From contig NZ_BMHO01000001.1 of assembly GCF_014640975.1 (NCBI RefSeq), forward strand, positions 2,490,166 through 2,554,165: a DNA stretch of 64,000 bases, read 5' to 3'. The position numbers were made by a program, and so were the translations under genes. Source of the stretch: Microbacterium faecale (GTDB lineage Bacteria; Actinomycetota; Actinomycetes; Actinomycetales; Microbacteriaceae). Shown here in pieces: positions 1 to 7,961 of the stretch (within the stretch, counting starts at the first letter, position 1; every line of letters starts with the position of its first letter). The notes beneath the pieces are model-generated. The model saw only the letters and a list, made by a program, of their open reading frames with translations, had not been told where the DNA came from and did no database searches.

Positions 1-139
1 CGGCTGCCAATCGGGAGCTGGCCTCGTCACGGGCGAGCAGGACCAGGTGGGCGTCTGGGTCGAGCGCGGCGATGCGGTCGAGGGCGACTCGGCCGATCCC
101 TCGTGTCGCTCCGGTCATGACGATAGTGTGCTGAGCCAT
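1..139 (-). CDS. SDR-family oxidoreductase, N-terminal fragment (runs off left edge)
   Basis: Only the first 46 codons are in the window. They begin MAQHTIVMTGATRGIGR, which is the N-terminal beta strand and glycine-rich TGxxxGIG nucleotide-binding loop of classical short-chain dehydrogenases/reductases; LVLLARD follows, where the second strand of the Rossmann fold is expected. An AGGAGG ribosome site (complement of 144-149) sits just before the ATG at 139. The gene is divergent from the XRE-type regulator that starts at 285, an arrangement often seen for this regulator family and suggesting regulator/target pairing. The substrate cannot be inferred from the fragment. Confidence 0.85.
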   Translation of the reverse strand, partial: MAQHTIVMTGATRGIGRVALDRIAALDPDAHLVLLARDEASSRLAA

Positions 140-284
140 GGGCTCCTCCTTGCAGTTGGCATCGATGCTGACGGACGTAGAGCGATCCGGAGACGAGTCT
201 TCGTCGACCGCCGCATGACGGCCAGGGCCCCATTGAGACGGAGGACTGTCAGTGCCTAGTCTCCGGGCGCGCGGTCGCGCAAGA
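140..284. promoter_or_regulatory. Divergent promoter region between SDR gene and XRE regulator
   Basis: This 145 bp gap separates two outward-facing starts, so it must hold promoters for both genes and, by analogy with similar pairs, the operator of the regulator. The only element I can assign firmly is the SDR ribosome site. I see no long inverted repeat. Confidence 0.5.
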
Positions 285-1130
285 ATGAAGGACATGGAAG
301 CGTCGGAGTTCGGGCATCTGGTGCATCGGTGGCGTGACAGGCTCGCCCCGGATGATGTCGGCCTGACAGCAGGACTGCGCCGTCGCGCCCCCGGCCTGCG
401 GCGAGAAGAACTCGCACAGCTCGCGGGACTGTCGGTCGATTACATCGTGCGTCTCGAGCGCGGCCGGGCGACCCGCCCGTCGGCTCAGGTCGTCGCCTCG
501 CTTGCCCGAGCATTGCAGCTATCGGGCGCGGAGCGCGACGCCCTGTTCATCTCCGCCGGACTGCTGCCGCCAAGGGATGGCATGGTGTCCGACTTCATCC
601 CGGCCGGCGTACAGCGCCTCGTCTCCCGACTCGGAGACGCAGCGGTCGGCGTCTTCGCCGCCGACTGGTCGTTGCTGATATGGAACCCGACCTGGGCGAC
701 GCTCCACGGACCCCCCGGACGACTTCCGGAGACCGAACGCAATCTTGCTCGGGCGATCTTCGGCGACGGGGCCGCGCATAGGTCCCTGCGCCCCTCGCCG
801 CCGGCGCTAACCGATGATTTCGAGCGCAGCATCGTCGCCGATTTGAAGCATGCACGGGCCCGATATCCCAGCGACCGGCGGCTCGCCTCGCTCGTGCGTG
901 AACTCCGCGCAGTCTCTGCCGATTTCGCCCGGCACTGGAACGACGCCGCACCGGCCGAGCACACGAGCAGTCGGAAGACGATCAAGCACCCCAAGGTCGG
1001 CGCGATCACGCTCGACTGCGATGTCCTCTCCGTGCCGGGTGCTGATCTGCGCATAGTCGCCTATACCGCTGCCGCAGACACCACAGACGAGAACAAGCTC
1101 GACCTTCTCCGCGTCACCGGAGCGGCCTGA
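285..1130 (+). CDS. XRE-family regulator with MmyB-like ligand-binding domain
   Basis: This 281-residue protein is a DNA-binding regulator. Residues about 31-65 form a helix-turn-helix with the hallmark LRRRAPGLRREELAQLAGL followed by YIVRLERGR. The remaining 200 residues match the MmyB-like ligand-binding layout: an FxxSAGLLPP segment after the HTH, then DWSLLIWNPTWATLHG and later ADLRIVAYTA. The family is known as one-component regulators, often encoded beside a dehydrogenase they control, which fits the divergent SDR gene. The ATG at 285 is preferred over an in-frame GTG at 252 because the family normally starts shortly before the HTH; an ATG at 294 is also possible. The ligand is unknown. 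Confidence 0.85.
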   Translation: MKDMEASEFGHLVHRWRDRLAPDDVGLTAGLRRRAPGLRREELAQLAGLSVDYIVRLERGRATRPSAQVVASLARALQLSGAERDALFISAGLLPPRDGMVSDFIPAGVQRLVSRLGDAAVGVFAADWSLLIWNPTWATLHGPPGRLPETERNLARAIFGDGAAHRSLRPSPPALTDDFERSIVADLKHARARYPSDRRLASLVRELRAVSADFARHWNDAAPAEHTSSRKTIKHPKVGAITLDCDVLSVPGADLRIVAYTAAADTTDENKLDLLRVTGAA

Positions 1131-1412
1131 ATCGCCTGTAACCGTGAGCCTTGGCCGACCCGGGGCCCGCGCTCTCGAACGGTCGTGACTCGTGGTTCGT
1201 CCGGCCCTCGCGTCAGCGAGGTGCCACGCCCGACATCTGGCCCGAGCGAGCAAAAAAGCCGGACATCGCAGCAAGCACACCGCGGTCACCTGCGGTGAGA
1301 ACTCGTGCAGGCGTCATAAGTGCAACCCGAACGTGCTCATTCGTTAAAGCGGAACTCCACCAGATTCCGGAACAAACCAACCTCATGAGGAAGGCGTCGC
1401 AGGCAGAGTCCA

Positions 1413-1901
1413 CTAGGTCGACGACCCCCCGGGCGACACATCGGCCTCACCCTCATCGCCGAGTCGGGGCATGATTTCAGCGAACTGCCTCCGCTGGGCC
1501 GGCGTAAGCGGTGCGAGCAACTCCTCTTGGATACTGTCGAGCACCTCGTCAAGCTTGCGCAGCGTCGCCGATCCCGAGTCGGTGATCGCAACGATCTTGC
1601 GACGCCGATGGTTCGGGTCAACGTCACGCACGACGAAGTCACGCGATTCCAGGTCGACGAGGGCTGCGGTCACATCGCTTCGGTCGATGCCCGTATCCCG
1701 GCCCAGGTCAGCTTGACTAACCGGACCCCACTGCTCAAGCGAGGCGAGTAGACGGTAGTGGTAGCCGCGCAATCCGTCCCCATGAGCCGCGAACCCGGTC
1801 GTCAGGAGTACCGAGGACCGAGCTACGGCTCTCCCCAACAGCCACGTGGGGCGGTCTTTGAGTCGGTCCGGCGTGCGAGCCGGCGTGGAGTGCTTACGCA
1901 T
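1413..1901 (-). CDS. MarR-family transcriptional regulator
   Basis: This 162-residue protein has the length and layout of a MarR dimer subunit. It has an N-terminal helix, a winged helix-turn-helix at about 55-105 (QADLGRDTGIDRSDVTAALVD as recognition region, then the wing DPNHRRRKIVAITDSG), and C-terminal dimerisation helices (LDEVLDSIQEELLAPLTPAQR). MarR proteins usually repress their own gene and a divergent neighbour, releasing DNA when they bind small aromatic or oxidising ligands. Here the divergent partner is the unknown gene at 1989, and a paired perfect palindrome lies between the two starts. The ATG at 1901 is the first in-frame start. The 280 bp on its left (1131-1412) has no recognisable gene. 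Confidence 0.85.
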   Translation of the reverse strand: MRKHSTPARTPDRLKDRPTWLLGRAVARSSVLLTTGFAAHGDGLRGYHYRLLASLEQWGPVSQADLGRDTGIDRSDVTAALVDLESRDFVVRDVDPNHRRRKIVAITDSGSATLRKLDEVLDSIQEELLAPLTPAQRRQFAEIMPRLGDEGEADVSPGGSST

Positions 1902-1920
1902 ACTTCAGCGTACTGCCAAC

Positions 1921-1961
1921 TTGTTGGTGCGACCAACATCAGCTATGTTGGTCGCACCAAC
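1921..1961. promoter_or_regulatory. Two 15-bp MarR-type operators overlapping a promoter
   Basis: GTTGGTGCGACCAAC (1923-1937) and its exact reverse complement GTTGGTCGCACCAAC (1947-1961) are separated by 9 bp. Each arm is itself a palindrome (GTTGGT-N3-ACCAAC), so these are two complete operators spaced 24 bp start to start. A promoter for the rightward gene is embedded in them: -35 TTGTTG (1921-1926), 17 bp, -10 TATGTT (1944-1949). Because of the dyad symmetry a weaker leftward promoter towards marR is also present. A bound regulator would block polymerase in both directions. Confidence 0.8.
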
Positions 1962-1988
1962 ACTGAACCATCGACTGAGGGCCATGTA

Positions 1989-2633
1989 ATGACAAACACA
2001 ACAAAGCGGGTTCTGATCATCGGGCGCTCTGCACCCGTGCTCCTCGACGCGGTCTCAATACTGCGCGAACGCGGCTACGCGGCGAATGCGACGAACCAAG
2101 TTGCTCGGGTGCTCGACGACTACGACATGCGTGAAGTTGCCCTCGTGATTTTCGGCGGCATGGTGCCACCGCAGGCTAAAGAAGCCTTGCAAACGGAGAT
2201 CCGTGACCTCAACCCCAATGTGAGCTTCATCCAGGGGTTAGGGGGCATCGCGGCGCTGTTGGCAGCCCAAGTGAAGGAATTCTTTGACGGAACCCCTCCC
2301 GGCGTGAAGTACGACGCCGACAATCGCGTAGTCCGGGTCACGCACACCAGCACGGCTCGGGTGGTGGTCGAGGGACTGTGGGCGACGTTCGAGCCGCTCC
2401 CGGAACCGATCCCTCACTCTGCGATCATCGCCGATGGCGTACTCGCGCCCGGGGAGCACGAGATCGCGATCCCTGACGAAGTTCCGGAGCAAGGCTCATA
2501 CATCACCGTGCGAGTCGCCGAACGCGTATCAGCGTTCCAAATTGGCGAGCCACCACAATCGATCAAGCGTCTCGCAGCCACTCAGTCAGCGCCCACACCA
2601 GAGCCGGTAACCACACAACTCCCCTGGCAATAA
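1989..2633 (+). CDS. Unrecognised protein: receiver-like N-terminus and beta-rich C-terminus
   Basis: This 214-residue protein is not one I recognise. Residues 1-100 show alternating strands and helices (KRVLIIGRSAPVLLDA, then VALVIFGGMVP, then VSFIQGLGGIAALLAAQ), like a response-regulator receiver or other Rossmann-like fold. The position where a receiver would carry its phosphorylated Asp reads IFGG, so phosphotransfer is not expected. Residues 105-190 look beta-rich (IPHSAIIADGVLAPGEHEIA, YITVRVAERVSAFQIG). The last 25 residues are Pro/Thr/Gln-rich and probably disordered. There is no signal peptide or membrane helix. The ATG at 1989 has a GAGGG ribosome site at 1977-1981. The gene faces marR across the double operator, so it is the likely MarR target. 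Function unknown. Confidence 0.7.
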   Translation: MTNTTKRVLIIGRSAPVLLDAVSILRERGYAANATNQVARVLDDYDMREVALVIFGGMVPPQAKEALQTEIRDLNPNVSFIQGLGGIAALLAAQVKEFFDGTPPGVKYDADNRVVRVTHTSTARVVVEGLWATFEPLPEPIPHSAIIADGVLAPGEHEIAIPDEVPEQGSYITVRVAERVSAFQIGEPPQSIKRLAATQSAPTPEPVTTQLPWQ

Positions 2634-2835
2634 GAACCTCGGCCGGCAATATCAACCGTGTCGCCAACCAATTGGAGAACCAGGCAGAGCCACCTAAGTC
2701 AGAGCTATGGCATGCGACGAGTGTCGCCCGACAACGGCCGACTCCGACTCACACGTTGAACCTGAACTCCACCACATCGCCGCAGATACCAACCTCTGGA
2801 TACGCAGAGTCAACGGCCATGCGCATCCTGACCAT

Positions 2836-3630
2836 TCAGGCCCTCACCAGCGCTCGTGCCTGCCAGCGGCCAGCGCGGTGTTCGATCTCGATCGGATGGT
2901 CGAAGCACTCGCTCACCAGTTCGGTCGTCAAGACCTCTCGGGCTCGTCCAGCAGCATGCACCTGACCGCCCTTGATCAACATCGCATGCGTTGTCGTTGT
3001 GGGCAGCTCCTCCAAGTGATGCGTCACCAGAATGGTGGAAAGTTGCGGGCGGGACCGGTGCAGTTGGTCCACGGTGCTGAGGAACTGCTCGCGCGCCGCG
3101 ACGTCCAGTCCTGTGGAGGGCTCGTCCAGTAGCAGAAGCGGTGGGTCCGGGAGCAGGGCACGCGCGATGAGAGCCCGTCCTCGCTCGCCCTGTGACATCG
3201 TCGGCCAGGTTGCCGTTTCGAGCCCTGCGAGTCCGAGCATCTCGGTCAGCTCGTCAACACGGGCTTGGGTGACGGGGTCGGGAGTCCAGCGCGGCATGAG
3301 CTCGGTCGTGCCCGTTGCGCCGGTGAGAATCACCTGCCGAACTGTGAGCGGAGAGCTGAGCGGGTGGCGGGGATTGACATGTCCGATGCGCTCGCGCAGC
3401 TCCCGGATGTCGACTCGGCCGAGCTTACGTCCCAGCACATGGACGCTGCCGCGGGTCGGGTGCTTCACCGCGCCACACATGCTCAGGATGGTGCTCTTGC
3501 CAGCTCCGTTAGGGCCGATCAGCGCCCATCGCTCCCCCGCACGAACCGTCAGGTTGATGCCGGTGAGAATCTGACGGGATTCCCGCACAAAGTCCACAGC
3601 TTCAAGGCGGAGGATCTCCTGGTCAGTCAT
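2836..3630 (-). CDS. ABC transporter ATP-binding protein
   Basis: This is a 264-residue ATPase subunit with all nucleotide-binding motifs: Walker A GPNGAGKST (39-47), signature MSQGERG (about 145-151), Walker B LLLLDEPSTGLD (164-175) and the H-loop in VTHH (about 204). It is thus expected to bind and hydrolyse ATP. No ABC membrane subunit or binding protein is encoded nearby. Its start overlaps the stop of the upstream MFS transporter by 8 bp, so the two are translationally coupled. Stand-alone ATPases of this shape occur in molybdate/iron-type importers and in ModF-like soluble proteins, but the substrate cannot be told from sequence. Confidence 0.85.
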   Translation of the reverse strand: MTDQEILRLEAVDFVRESRQILTGINLTVRAGERWALIGPNGAGKSTILSMCGAVKHPTRGSVHVLGRKLGRVDIRELRERIGHVNPRHPLSSPLTVRQVILTGATGTTELMPRWTPDPVTQARVDELTEMLGLAGLETATWPTMSQGERGRALIARALLPDPPLLLLDEPSTGLDVAAREQFLSTVDQLHRSRPQLSTILVTHHLEELPTTTTHAMLIKGGQVHAAGRAREVLTTELVSECFDHPIEIEHRAGRWQARALVRA

Positions 3631-4864
3631 TGACGTTCTCCAGTTCGCTGCTCTGGTCCTGCTGCTGAAGACTCTGGACGGGGCCGCTCCGGCGCTCCTT
3701 AAGGATGAACGAGAGCGCGAAGCCAGCTACCAGCAGTACAGCGACGATAACGAAGACTGACTGGACGCTCGTCTGGTCCGCGATGGATCCCAGCAGCGGG
3801 CTGACCAGGCCTCCCAGTGAGAGAGTCAGTCCCAGCGTGACACCGCTGGCCATGCCGATCCTGTTCGGCAGGTACGAGTGCGACAGCGTGATCTGCGCAG
3901 CGAATGGCAGGAACAGGCTGGTGCCCAGGATCGCCGTCGCGATGATCACCACCACAGGGGACGGTGCGAGCACGATCGCGATGGTGGAGATAGCCGCCAG
4001 CAGATAGCCGGTACGGACGACGCGCAGTCGTCCGACGCGGTCCGCGAGCCAGCCGCCGGCGAGGGTTCCCACTGCGCCGGCCGCCGGGAACACCGACAGC
4101 GCGATCGAGGCGAGGCCAGTGGTGACATCAAATCGCTGGATCGAGTAGAGCGAGATGAAGGTCGAGGTGCCGACGTAGGCGACCGACCAGGTGGCCAGCA
4201 CCGCGCTGAGCCACAGGAAGGCTCGCCAGTCGTCGGGGATCGAAACCTTTGTAACGGCAGGTGCCCGCTCGGCAGCCACCGTCCGCGAGAACAGGTGTCG
4301 CCACGAGACCAGTACGTAGACCAGCCCCAGCACGACTGCCGGGATGATAAGGAAGCCCGAGCCAGACAGCCCGAAGGTTCCCACGACGAGAATCACGGCC
4401 GACGGTGCCAGGGCCACGCCGACGTTCCCGCCGACGGAGAACAGGCTCATCGATCCGCTGGTACCGCCGCCGAGCTCGCGGGCTTCCATTGTCGCTGCCG
4501 GGTGGTACGCGGCGACGCCGATGCCGGAGATCGCCACAACGATCCACACGGCCGCATACGAGTCGGCGAAGATGCCACTCAAGGCGATGCCAGCGCCGGC
4601 GGCAAGAAGGCCAGCCAGGCTCATCCAGCGCATCCCGTAGCGGTCGCTGAGGTATCCGAACATCGGCTGGGCAACGCTCGACAGTGCGGTCGCAGCAAGC
4701 GTGATGCCTGCAACTGCGGCATAGGAGTACTCCGCGTGGAGCACGAAGAACGGCAGCAGCGCTGCCACTGCGCCGGTGTAGAAGTCATTCGCTGCATGGG
4801 TGGCGGTCAGTGCCCACAGGCCCAGCCGGTTGCGGGTTCGAGGAGAGGAAGAGGTCGTGCTCAT
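3623..4864 (-). CDS. MFS transporter, fosmidomycin-resistance (Fsr)-like
   Basis: This is a 413-residue membrane protein with about 12 hydrophobic segments. The N-terminal half carries HAANDFYTGAVAALLPFFV and GYLSDRYGMRW, and SGIGVAAYHPAATMEARELG follows; these are typical of Fsr-type major facilitator exporters. The second half repeats the MFS motif as GGWLADRVGRLRVV. It probably exports a small toxic compound by proton antiport. The ATG at 4864 has AAAGAAG upstream and the expected N-terminus; a longer reading from 4906 adds 14 residues without support. It is first in an operon with the ABC ATPase and is divergent from a GntR regulator that probably controls it. Confidence 0.85.
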   Translation of the reverse strand: MSTTSSSPRTRNRLGLWALTATHAANDFYTGAVAALLPFFVLHAEYSYAAVAGITLAATALSSVAQPMFGYLSDRYGMRWMSLAGLLAAGAGIALSGIFADSYAAVWIVVAISGIGVAAYHPAATMEARELGGGTSGSMSLFSVGGNVGVALAPSAVILVVGTFGLSGSGFLIIPAVVLGLVYVLVSWRHLFSRTVAAERAPAVTKVSIPDDWRAFLWLSAVLATWSVAYVGTSTFISLYSIQRFDVTTGLASIALSVFPAAGAVGTLAGGWLADRVGRLRVVRTGYLLAAISTIAIVLAPSPVVVIIATAILGTSLFLPFAAQITLSHSYLPNRIGMASGVTLGLTLSLGGLVSPLLGSIADQTSVQSVFVIVAVLLVAGFALSFILKERRSGPVQSLQQQDQSSELENVND

Positions 4865-5007
4865 GTGCTTCTTTCGATCCAGAGCGCGCAGAGACACGGC
4901 GCGCAAGAAGTGAGGGAGACCAGCAAGGGTGAGCCACTCCGCGCGCAGGTGTCTGGTCGGGTCAGTTCCTGGCGCGGCGGCGAAGGAGGAGTCGCTGGGG
5001 CATGGGC

Positions 5008-5048
5008 TAGACTCTACACAACTTCTCAGACAAGTAGCGAAGTGGAGG
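5008..5048 (+). promoter_or_regulatory. GntR-type palindrome, likely -10 box and RBS ahead of the regulator
   Basis: ACTTCTCAGACAAGT (5021-5035) is a 15-bp palindrome with six of seven paired positions matching. A TAGACT hexamer at 5008-5013 is a plausible -10 box, which would place the palindrome at the transcription start, a classic repressor position. GGAGG at 5044-5048 is the ribosome site for the ATG at 5053. Spacing and symmetry fit a FadR-type dimer site; the regulator binding its own promoter is inference. Confidence 0.6.
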
Positions 5049-5052
5049 CTTC

Positions 5053-5715
5053 ATGGCACAGGTGCAACGCACCCCGCTCGCAGAGCAAGCGGCAGATCTG
5101 CTCCTCGATCGGATTCGGGCTGGCGAGTGGCCACTGGGATCAAAGCTCCCCGGGGAGAACACTCTCGGCCCGCAGCTCGGGGTCGGCAGGTCGACTGTGC
5201 GCGAAGCGATTCGCCGTCTAGCGGGCCAGGGCGTGCTGGCTACGCGACAAGGAGCTGGCGTCTTCGTAGCTGCGCTCGATGTCGTCGAGGACTGGAGCAC
5301 AGCGCTGCGCAAGGCAGACATCAACTCGGTGATCGAAGCGCGCATCGCCATCGAAGTCGAAGCTGCGGCTCTCGCGGCCGAGCGGCGCTCCCCCGCTGAG
5401 CTACGCGCGATACGGCACGCCGCGGATAAACGTGACGCACAGCGAACTGACATCGACATGCACGTTGACGCGGACATCGCCTTTCATCGAGCGATCATTG
5501 CGGCGGCACACAACCCGATCCTCGTCGACCTGTTCGATAGCTTCACTCCGCGCAGCCGCCAAGCCATGATCGACATGTTGCGACTGCGCGGCGAGTTTGG
5601 CAGCGATGCCGACCAGCACGCACACCAGGACATCCTCGACGCCATCGCCGACCGCGACGGTCAGACAGCATCAGCACTGGCGCGAAAGCACCTGCTCACC
5701 TTGAAGGTGGCGTGA
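5053..5715 (+). CDS. GntR-family regulator, FadR subfamily (FCD domain)
   Basis: This 220-residue regulator has an N-terminal winged helix (residues 5-70: GEWPLGSKLPGENTLGPQLGVGRSTVREAIRRL, given here only as the family hallmark; key residues are LPxE and RSTVREAIRRL). The C-terminal all-helical FCD domain follows (about 80-215), with the potential metal-binding pattern of D and H residues seen as DADIAFHRAIIAAAHNP and later DQHAHQDILDAI. FCD regulators sense carboxylic acids or related metabolites. It is divergent from the MFS/ABC operon, with a palindrome just upstream of its own start, so it probably represses itself and the exporter operon. The effector is unknown. Confidence 0.88.
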   Translation: MAQVQRTPLAEQAADLLLDRIRAGEWPLGSKLPGENTLGPQLGVGRSTVREAIRRLAGQGVLATRQGAGVFVAALDVVEDWSTALRKADINSVIEARIAIEVEAAALAAERRSPAELRAIRHAADKRDAQRTDIDMHVDADIAFHRAIIAAAHNPILVDLFDSFTPRSRQAMIDMLRLRGEFGSDADQHAHQDILDAIADRDGQTASALARKHLLTLKVA

Positions 5716-5784
5716 GAGATGACGGGCGGGTGTGTTGCTGACCGAAGCCGACTAGCGGGGAGGCCGCGGCCATGCCACCAGAGG

Positions 5785-6858
5785 TTAAAGCGCAAACCGA
5801 AACTCCACCACGTCGCCGTCCTGCATGACGTAGTCCTTGCCCTCCATGCGCACGCGGCCCGCCGACTTTGCTTCGTTCATGGATCCGTGGCAATCGATGT
5901 CTGCGAACGAGACGATCTCGGCCTTGATGAATCCGCGTTCGAAGTCCGTGTGAATGACGCCGGCGGCCTGCGGCGCGGTCCACCCCTTGCGGATGGTCCA
6001 CGCACGCGCCTCCTTCGGCCCGGCCGTGAGGTACGTCTGCAGTCCCAGCGTCTCGAAACCGACACGCGCCAGCTGGTCGATGCCGGATTCCTGCTGCCCG
6101 AGCGACTGGAGAAGCTCGAGCGCCTCCTCCTTGTCGAGTCCGATGAGCTCGGATTCGACCTTCGCGTCGAGGAACACGGCCTTGGCGGGCGCGACGAGGT
6201 CGGCCAGCTCGGCCATGCGGGCGTCGTCGGTCAGGACGCCCTCGTCGACGTTGAAGACAAACAGCGTCGGCTTCGCAGTGAGAAGCCCGAGCTCGCGCAC
6301 CGGTGTCGTGTCGAAGCCGGCCTGGAAGAGCGTCTTCCCGGTCTCCAGGATCGCGAGGGCCTCTGTAGCCGCGGCGAGCACGGCGGGATCCGCCTTCTTA
6401 CCCTTGACCTCTTTCTCGAGGCGCGGCACGGCTTTCTCGAGCGTCTGCATGTCGGCGAGGATCAGCTCGGTGTTGATCGTCTCCATGTCGCTCGCGGGAT
6501 CCACGGCGCCGTCGACGTGGGTTACATCGTCGTCGGTGAAGCCGCGCACGACCTGCGCGATGGCGTCGGCCTCCCGGATGTTCGCGAGGAACTGGTTTCC
6601 GAGCCCCTCGCCCTCGCTGGCGCCGCGCACGATGCCCGCGATGTCGACGAACGACACGGGCGCGGGCAGGATCTTCTGGGATCCGAAGATCTCGGCAAGG
6701 CGATCGAGTCGCGGATCCGGCAACTCGACGACGCCCACGTTCGGCTCGATCGTCGCGAACGGATAATTGGCGGCGAGCGCGTCGTTCTCGGTGAGTGCGT
6801 TGAACAGGGTCGACTTGCCCACATTGGGAAGTCCCACGATGCCGATTGTCAGAGCCAC
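5785..6858 (-). CDS. ychF: Ribosome-binding ATPase YchF (OBG family)
   Basis: The 357-residue protein begins MALTIGIVGLPNVGKSTLFN, the P-loop of OBG-type nucleotidases. DIAGIVRGASEGEGLGNQFL is the G3/switch II region and FNVDEG the NxxE-type variant of the G4 motif that makes this family prefer ATP over GTP. The C-terminus is a TGS domain (ARAWTIRKGWTAPQAAGVIH and DYVMQDGDVVEFRF). YchF binds ribosomes and is linked to oxidative-stress responses. Full length, ending 69 bp from the convergent GntR gene. It stands alone, with no obvious partner in the neighbourhood. Confidence 0.97.
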   Translation of the reverse strand: MALTIGIVGLPNVGKSTLFNALTENDALAANYPFATIEPNVGVVELPDPRLDRLAEIFGSQKILPAPVSFVDIAGIVRGASEGEGLGNQFLANIREADAIAQVVRGFTDDDVTHVDGAVDPASDMETINTELILADMQTLEKAVPRLEKEVKGKKADPAVLAAATEALAILETGKTLFQAGFDTTPVRELGLLTAKPTLFVFNVDEGVLTDDARMAELADLVAPAKAVFLDAKVESELIGLDKEEALELLQSLGQQESGIDQLARVGFETLGLQTYLTAGPKEARAWTIRKGWTAPQAAGVIHTDFERGFIKAEIVSFADIDCHGSMNEAKSAGRVRMEGKDYVMQDGDVVEFRFAL

Positions 6859-7008
6859 GGGAGAACAGTCTACGTGGGGAGGGTGCGCGCTTCCTCATTG
6901 CACTCGTCTCGCGAAGCGCGGCAGTGTACCGGCCGAGAAGAGGGCTGTCAGCCCCCGTGCCATCCGCGGTGTGTGCGGCGACACTGGCGGCAGACGAGAG
7001 GAGCGACG

Positions 7009-7272
7009 ATGACCAACGCACCCCATCTCGAGGAGACCACAGGAACGTGTGACGTGTGCGGGAACACGTATGACGATGTGTTCACCATCACCCAGGCAAA
7101 TCGCGTGGGTGTTTTCGACAGCTTCGAGTGCGCGATCCACGCCTTCGCGCCGTCGTGCGCGCACTGCGGATGCCGGATCATCGGCCACGGCGTGCAGGCA
7201 GGCGAGCGCATCTTCTGCTGTGCACATTGCGCCGAACACCAGGGCGAGGATCGTCTCGCCGACCGGGCGTGA
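7009..7272 (+). CDS. Small Cys/His-rich zinc-ribbon or metallothionein-like protein
   Basis: This 87-residue protein is dominated by metal-ligand motifs: CDVCG (14-18), FECAIH (39-44), CAHCGCRIIGHGV (50-62) and FCCAHCAEH (69-77), altogether 10 Cys and several His. The pairs are consistent with two treble-clef or zinc-ribbon knuckles, and the C-terminal half resembles prokaryotic metallothioneins. Start chosen at ATG 7009, with GAGAGGAG 5-12 bp upstream. It could buffer zinc or copper or be a small zinc-binding regulator. The gene for a DJ-1/PfpI protein follows 62 bp downstream on the same strand, suggesting a shared stress role; that is inference. Confidence 0.8.
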   Translation: MTNAPHLEETTGTCDVCGNTYDDVFTITQANRVGVFDSFECAIHAFAPSCAHCGCRIIGHGVQAGERIFCCAHCAEHQGEDRLADRA

Positions 7273-7334
7273 CGTCCCGACGCCATCCGGCCGGCGGCGC
7301 GGACGAGTCGATCGATGTCAGGGAGGAAACACAG

Positions 7335-7883
7335 ATGATGGAACTGAGTCAGGCCAGGGTCGCGTTCCTGGCCACCAACGGTTACGAAGACAGCGAGTTA
7401 ACGAGCCCCTGGCAGGCGCTGGCCGCCGCGGGAGCGCAGCTGACGATGGTGGCGCCAGAGCCTGGTGAGGTCACGGGAAAAGACGGCCACGTCCAGGCTG
7501 TCGACCTTGTCTCAGCCGATGCGTCGCCGAATGGTTTCGACGCTCTCGTCCTTCCGGGCGGCGTCGTCAATGCCGATGCGATCCGCATGGACACGCCGTC
7601 GGTAGCCTTCACGCGCGGCTTCTTCGCCGAGCACAAGCCCGTCGGCGTGATCTGCCACGGGGGCTGGATCCTCGTCGAGGCGGACGTGCTCGACGGACGC
7701 ACGTTGACGAGCTTCCCCAGTCTGCAGACGGATCTTCGCAATGCTGGCGCGACCTGGGTCGACGAAGAGGTCGTCGTGGATCAGGGCCTCGTTTCGAGCC
7801 GCACGCCGGACGACCTCCCCGCCTTCAACGCGAAGCTACTCGAAGAGGTTGCCGAAGGACGGCACAGCGGCCAGACCGTGTGA
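7335..7883 (+). CDS. DJ-1/PfpI-family protein (type 1 glutamine amidotransferase-like)
   Basis: This 182-residue protein has the DJ-1/PfpI fold signature: N-terminal VAFLATNGYEDSELTSPWQAL carrying the catalytic-site Glu, ALVLPGG, and the nucleophile elbow VGVICHGGWILVEAD with Cys followed by His. Members of the superfamily act as general stress proteins, glyoxalase-III-like or deglycase-like enzymes, or chaperone-proteases; which one applies here cannot be told. The ATG at 7335 (or the adjacent one at 7338) has GGGAGG at 7321-7326. It lies just downstream of the Cys-rich protein and upstream of rmuC, all in the same direction. Confidence 0.9.
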   Translation: MMELSQARVAFLATNGYEDSELTSPWQALAAAGAQLTMVAPEPGEVTGKDGHVQAVDLVSADASPNGFDALVLPGGVVNADAIRMDTPSVAFTRGFFAEHKPVGVICHGGWILVEADVLDGRTLTSFPSLQTDLRNAGATWVDEEVVVDQGLVSSRTPDDLPAFNAKLLEEVAEGRHSGQTV

Positions 7884-7961
7884 TCACGCGCCCCGCGGCG
7901 AGAACCCGCACACCGCGGGGCGCCGCCCACGTTTGTCGGTGGTCGGCGCGAGAGTGGACCC

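Noticed and set aside
1131..1412. Possible small gene between the XRE and MarR regulators
   Set aside because: Frames here lack ribosome sites and recognisable motifs; the main one is antisense into the marR tail.
5719..7008. Extension of the Cys-rich protein frame across ychF
   Set aside because: This part is antisense to a clear ychF gene; the protein starts at ATG 7009 with a ribosome site.
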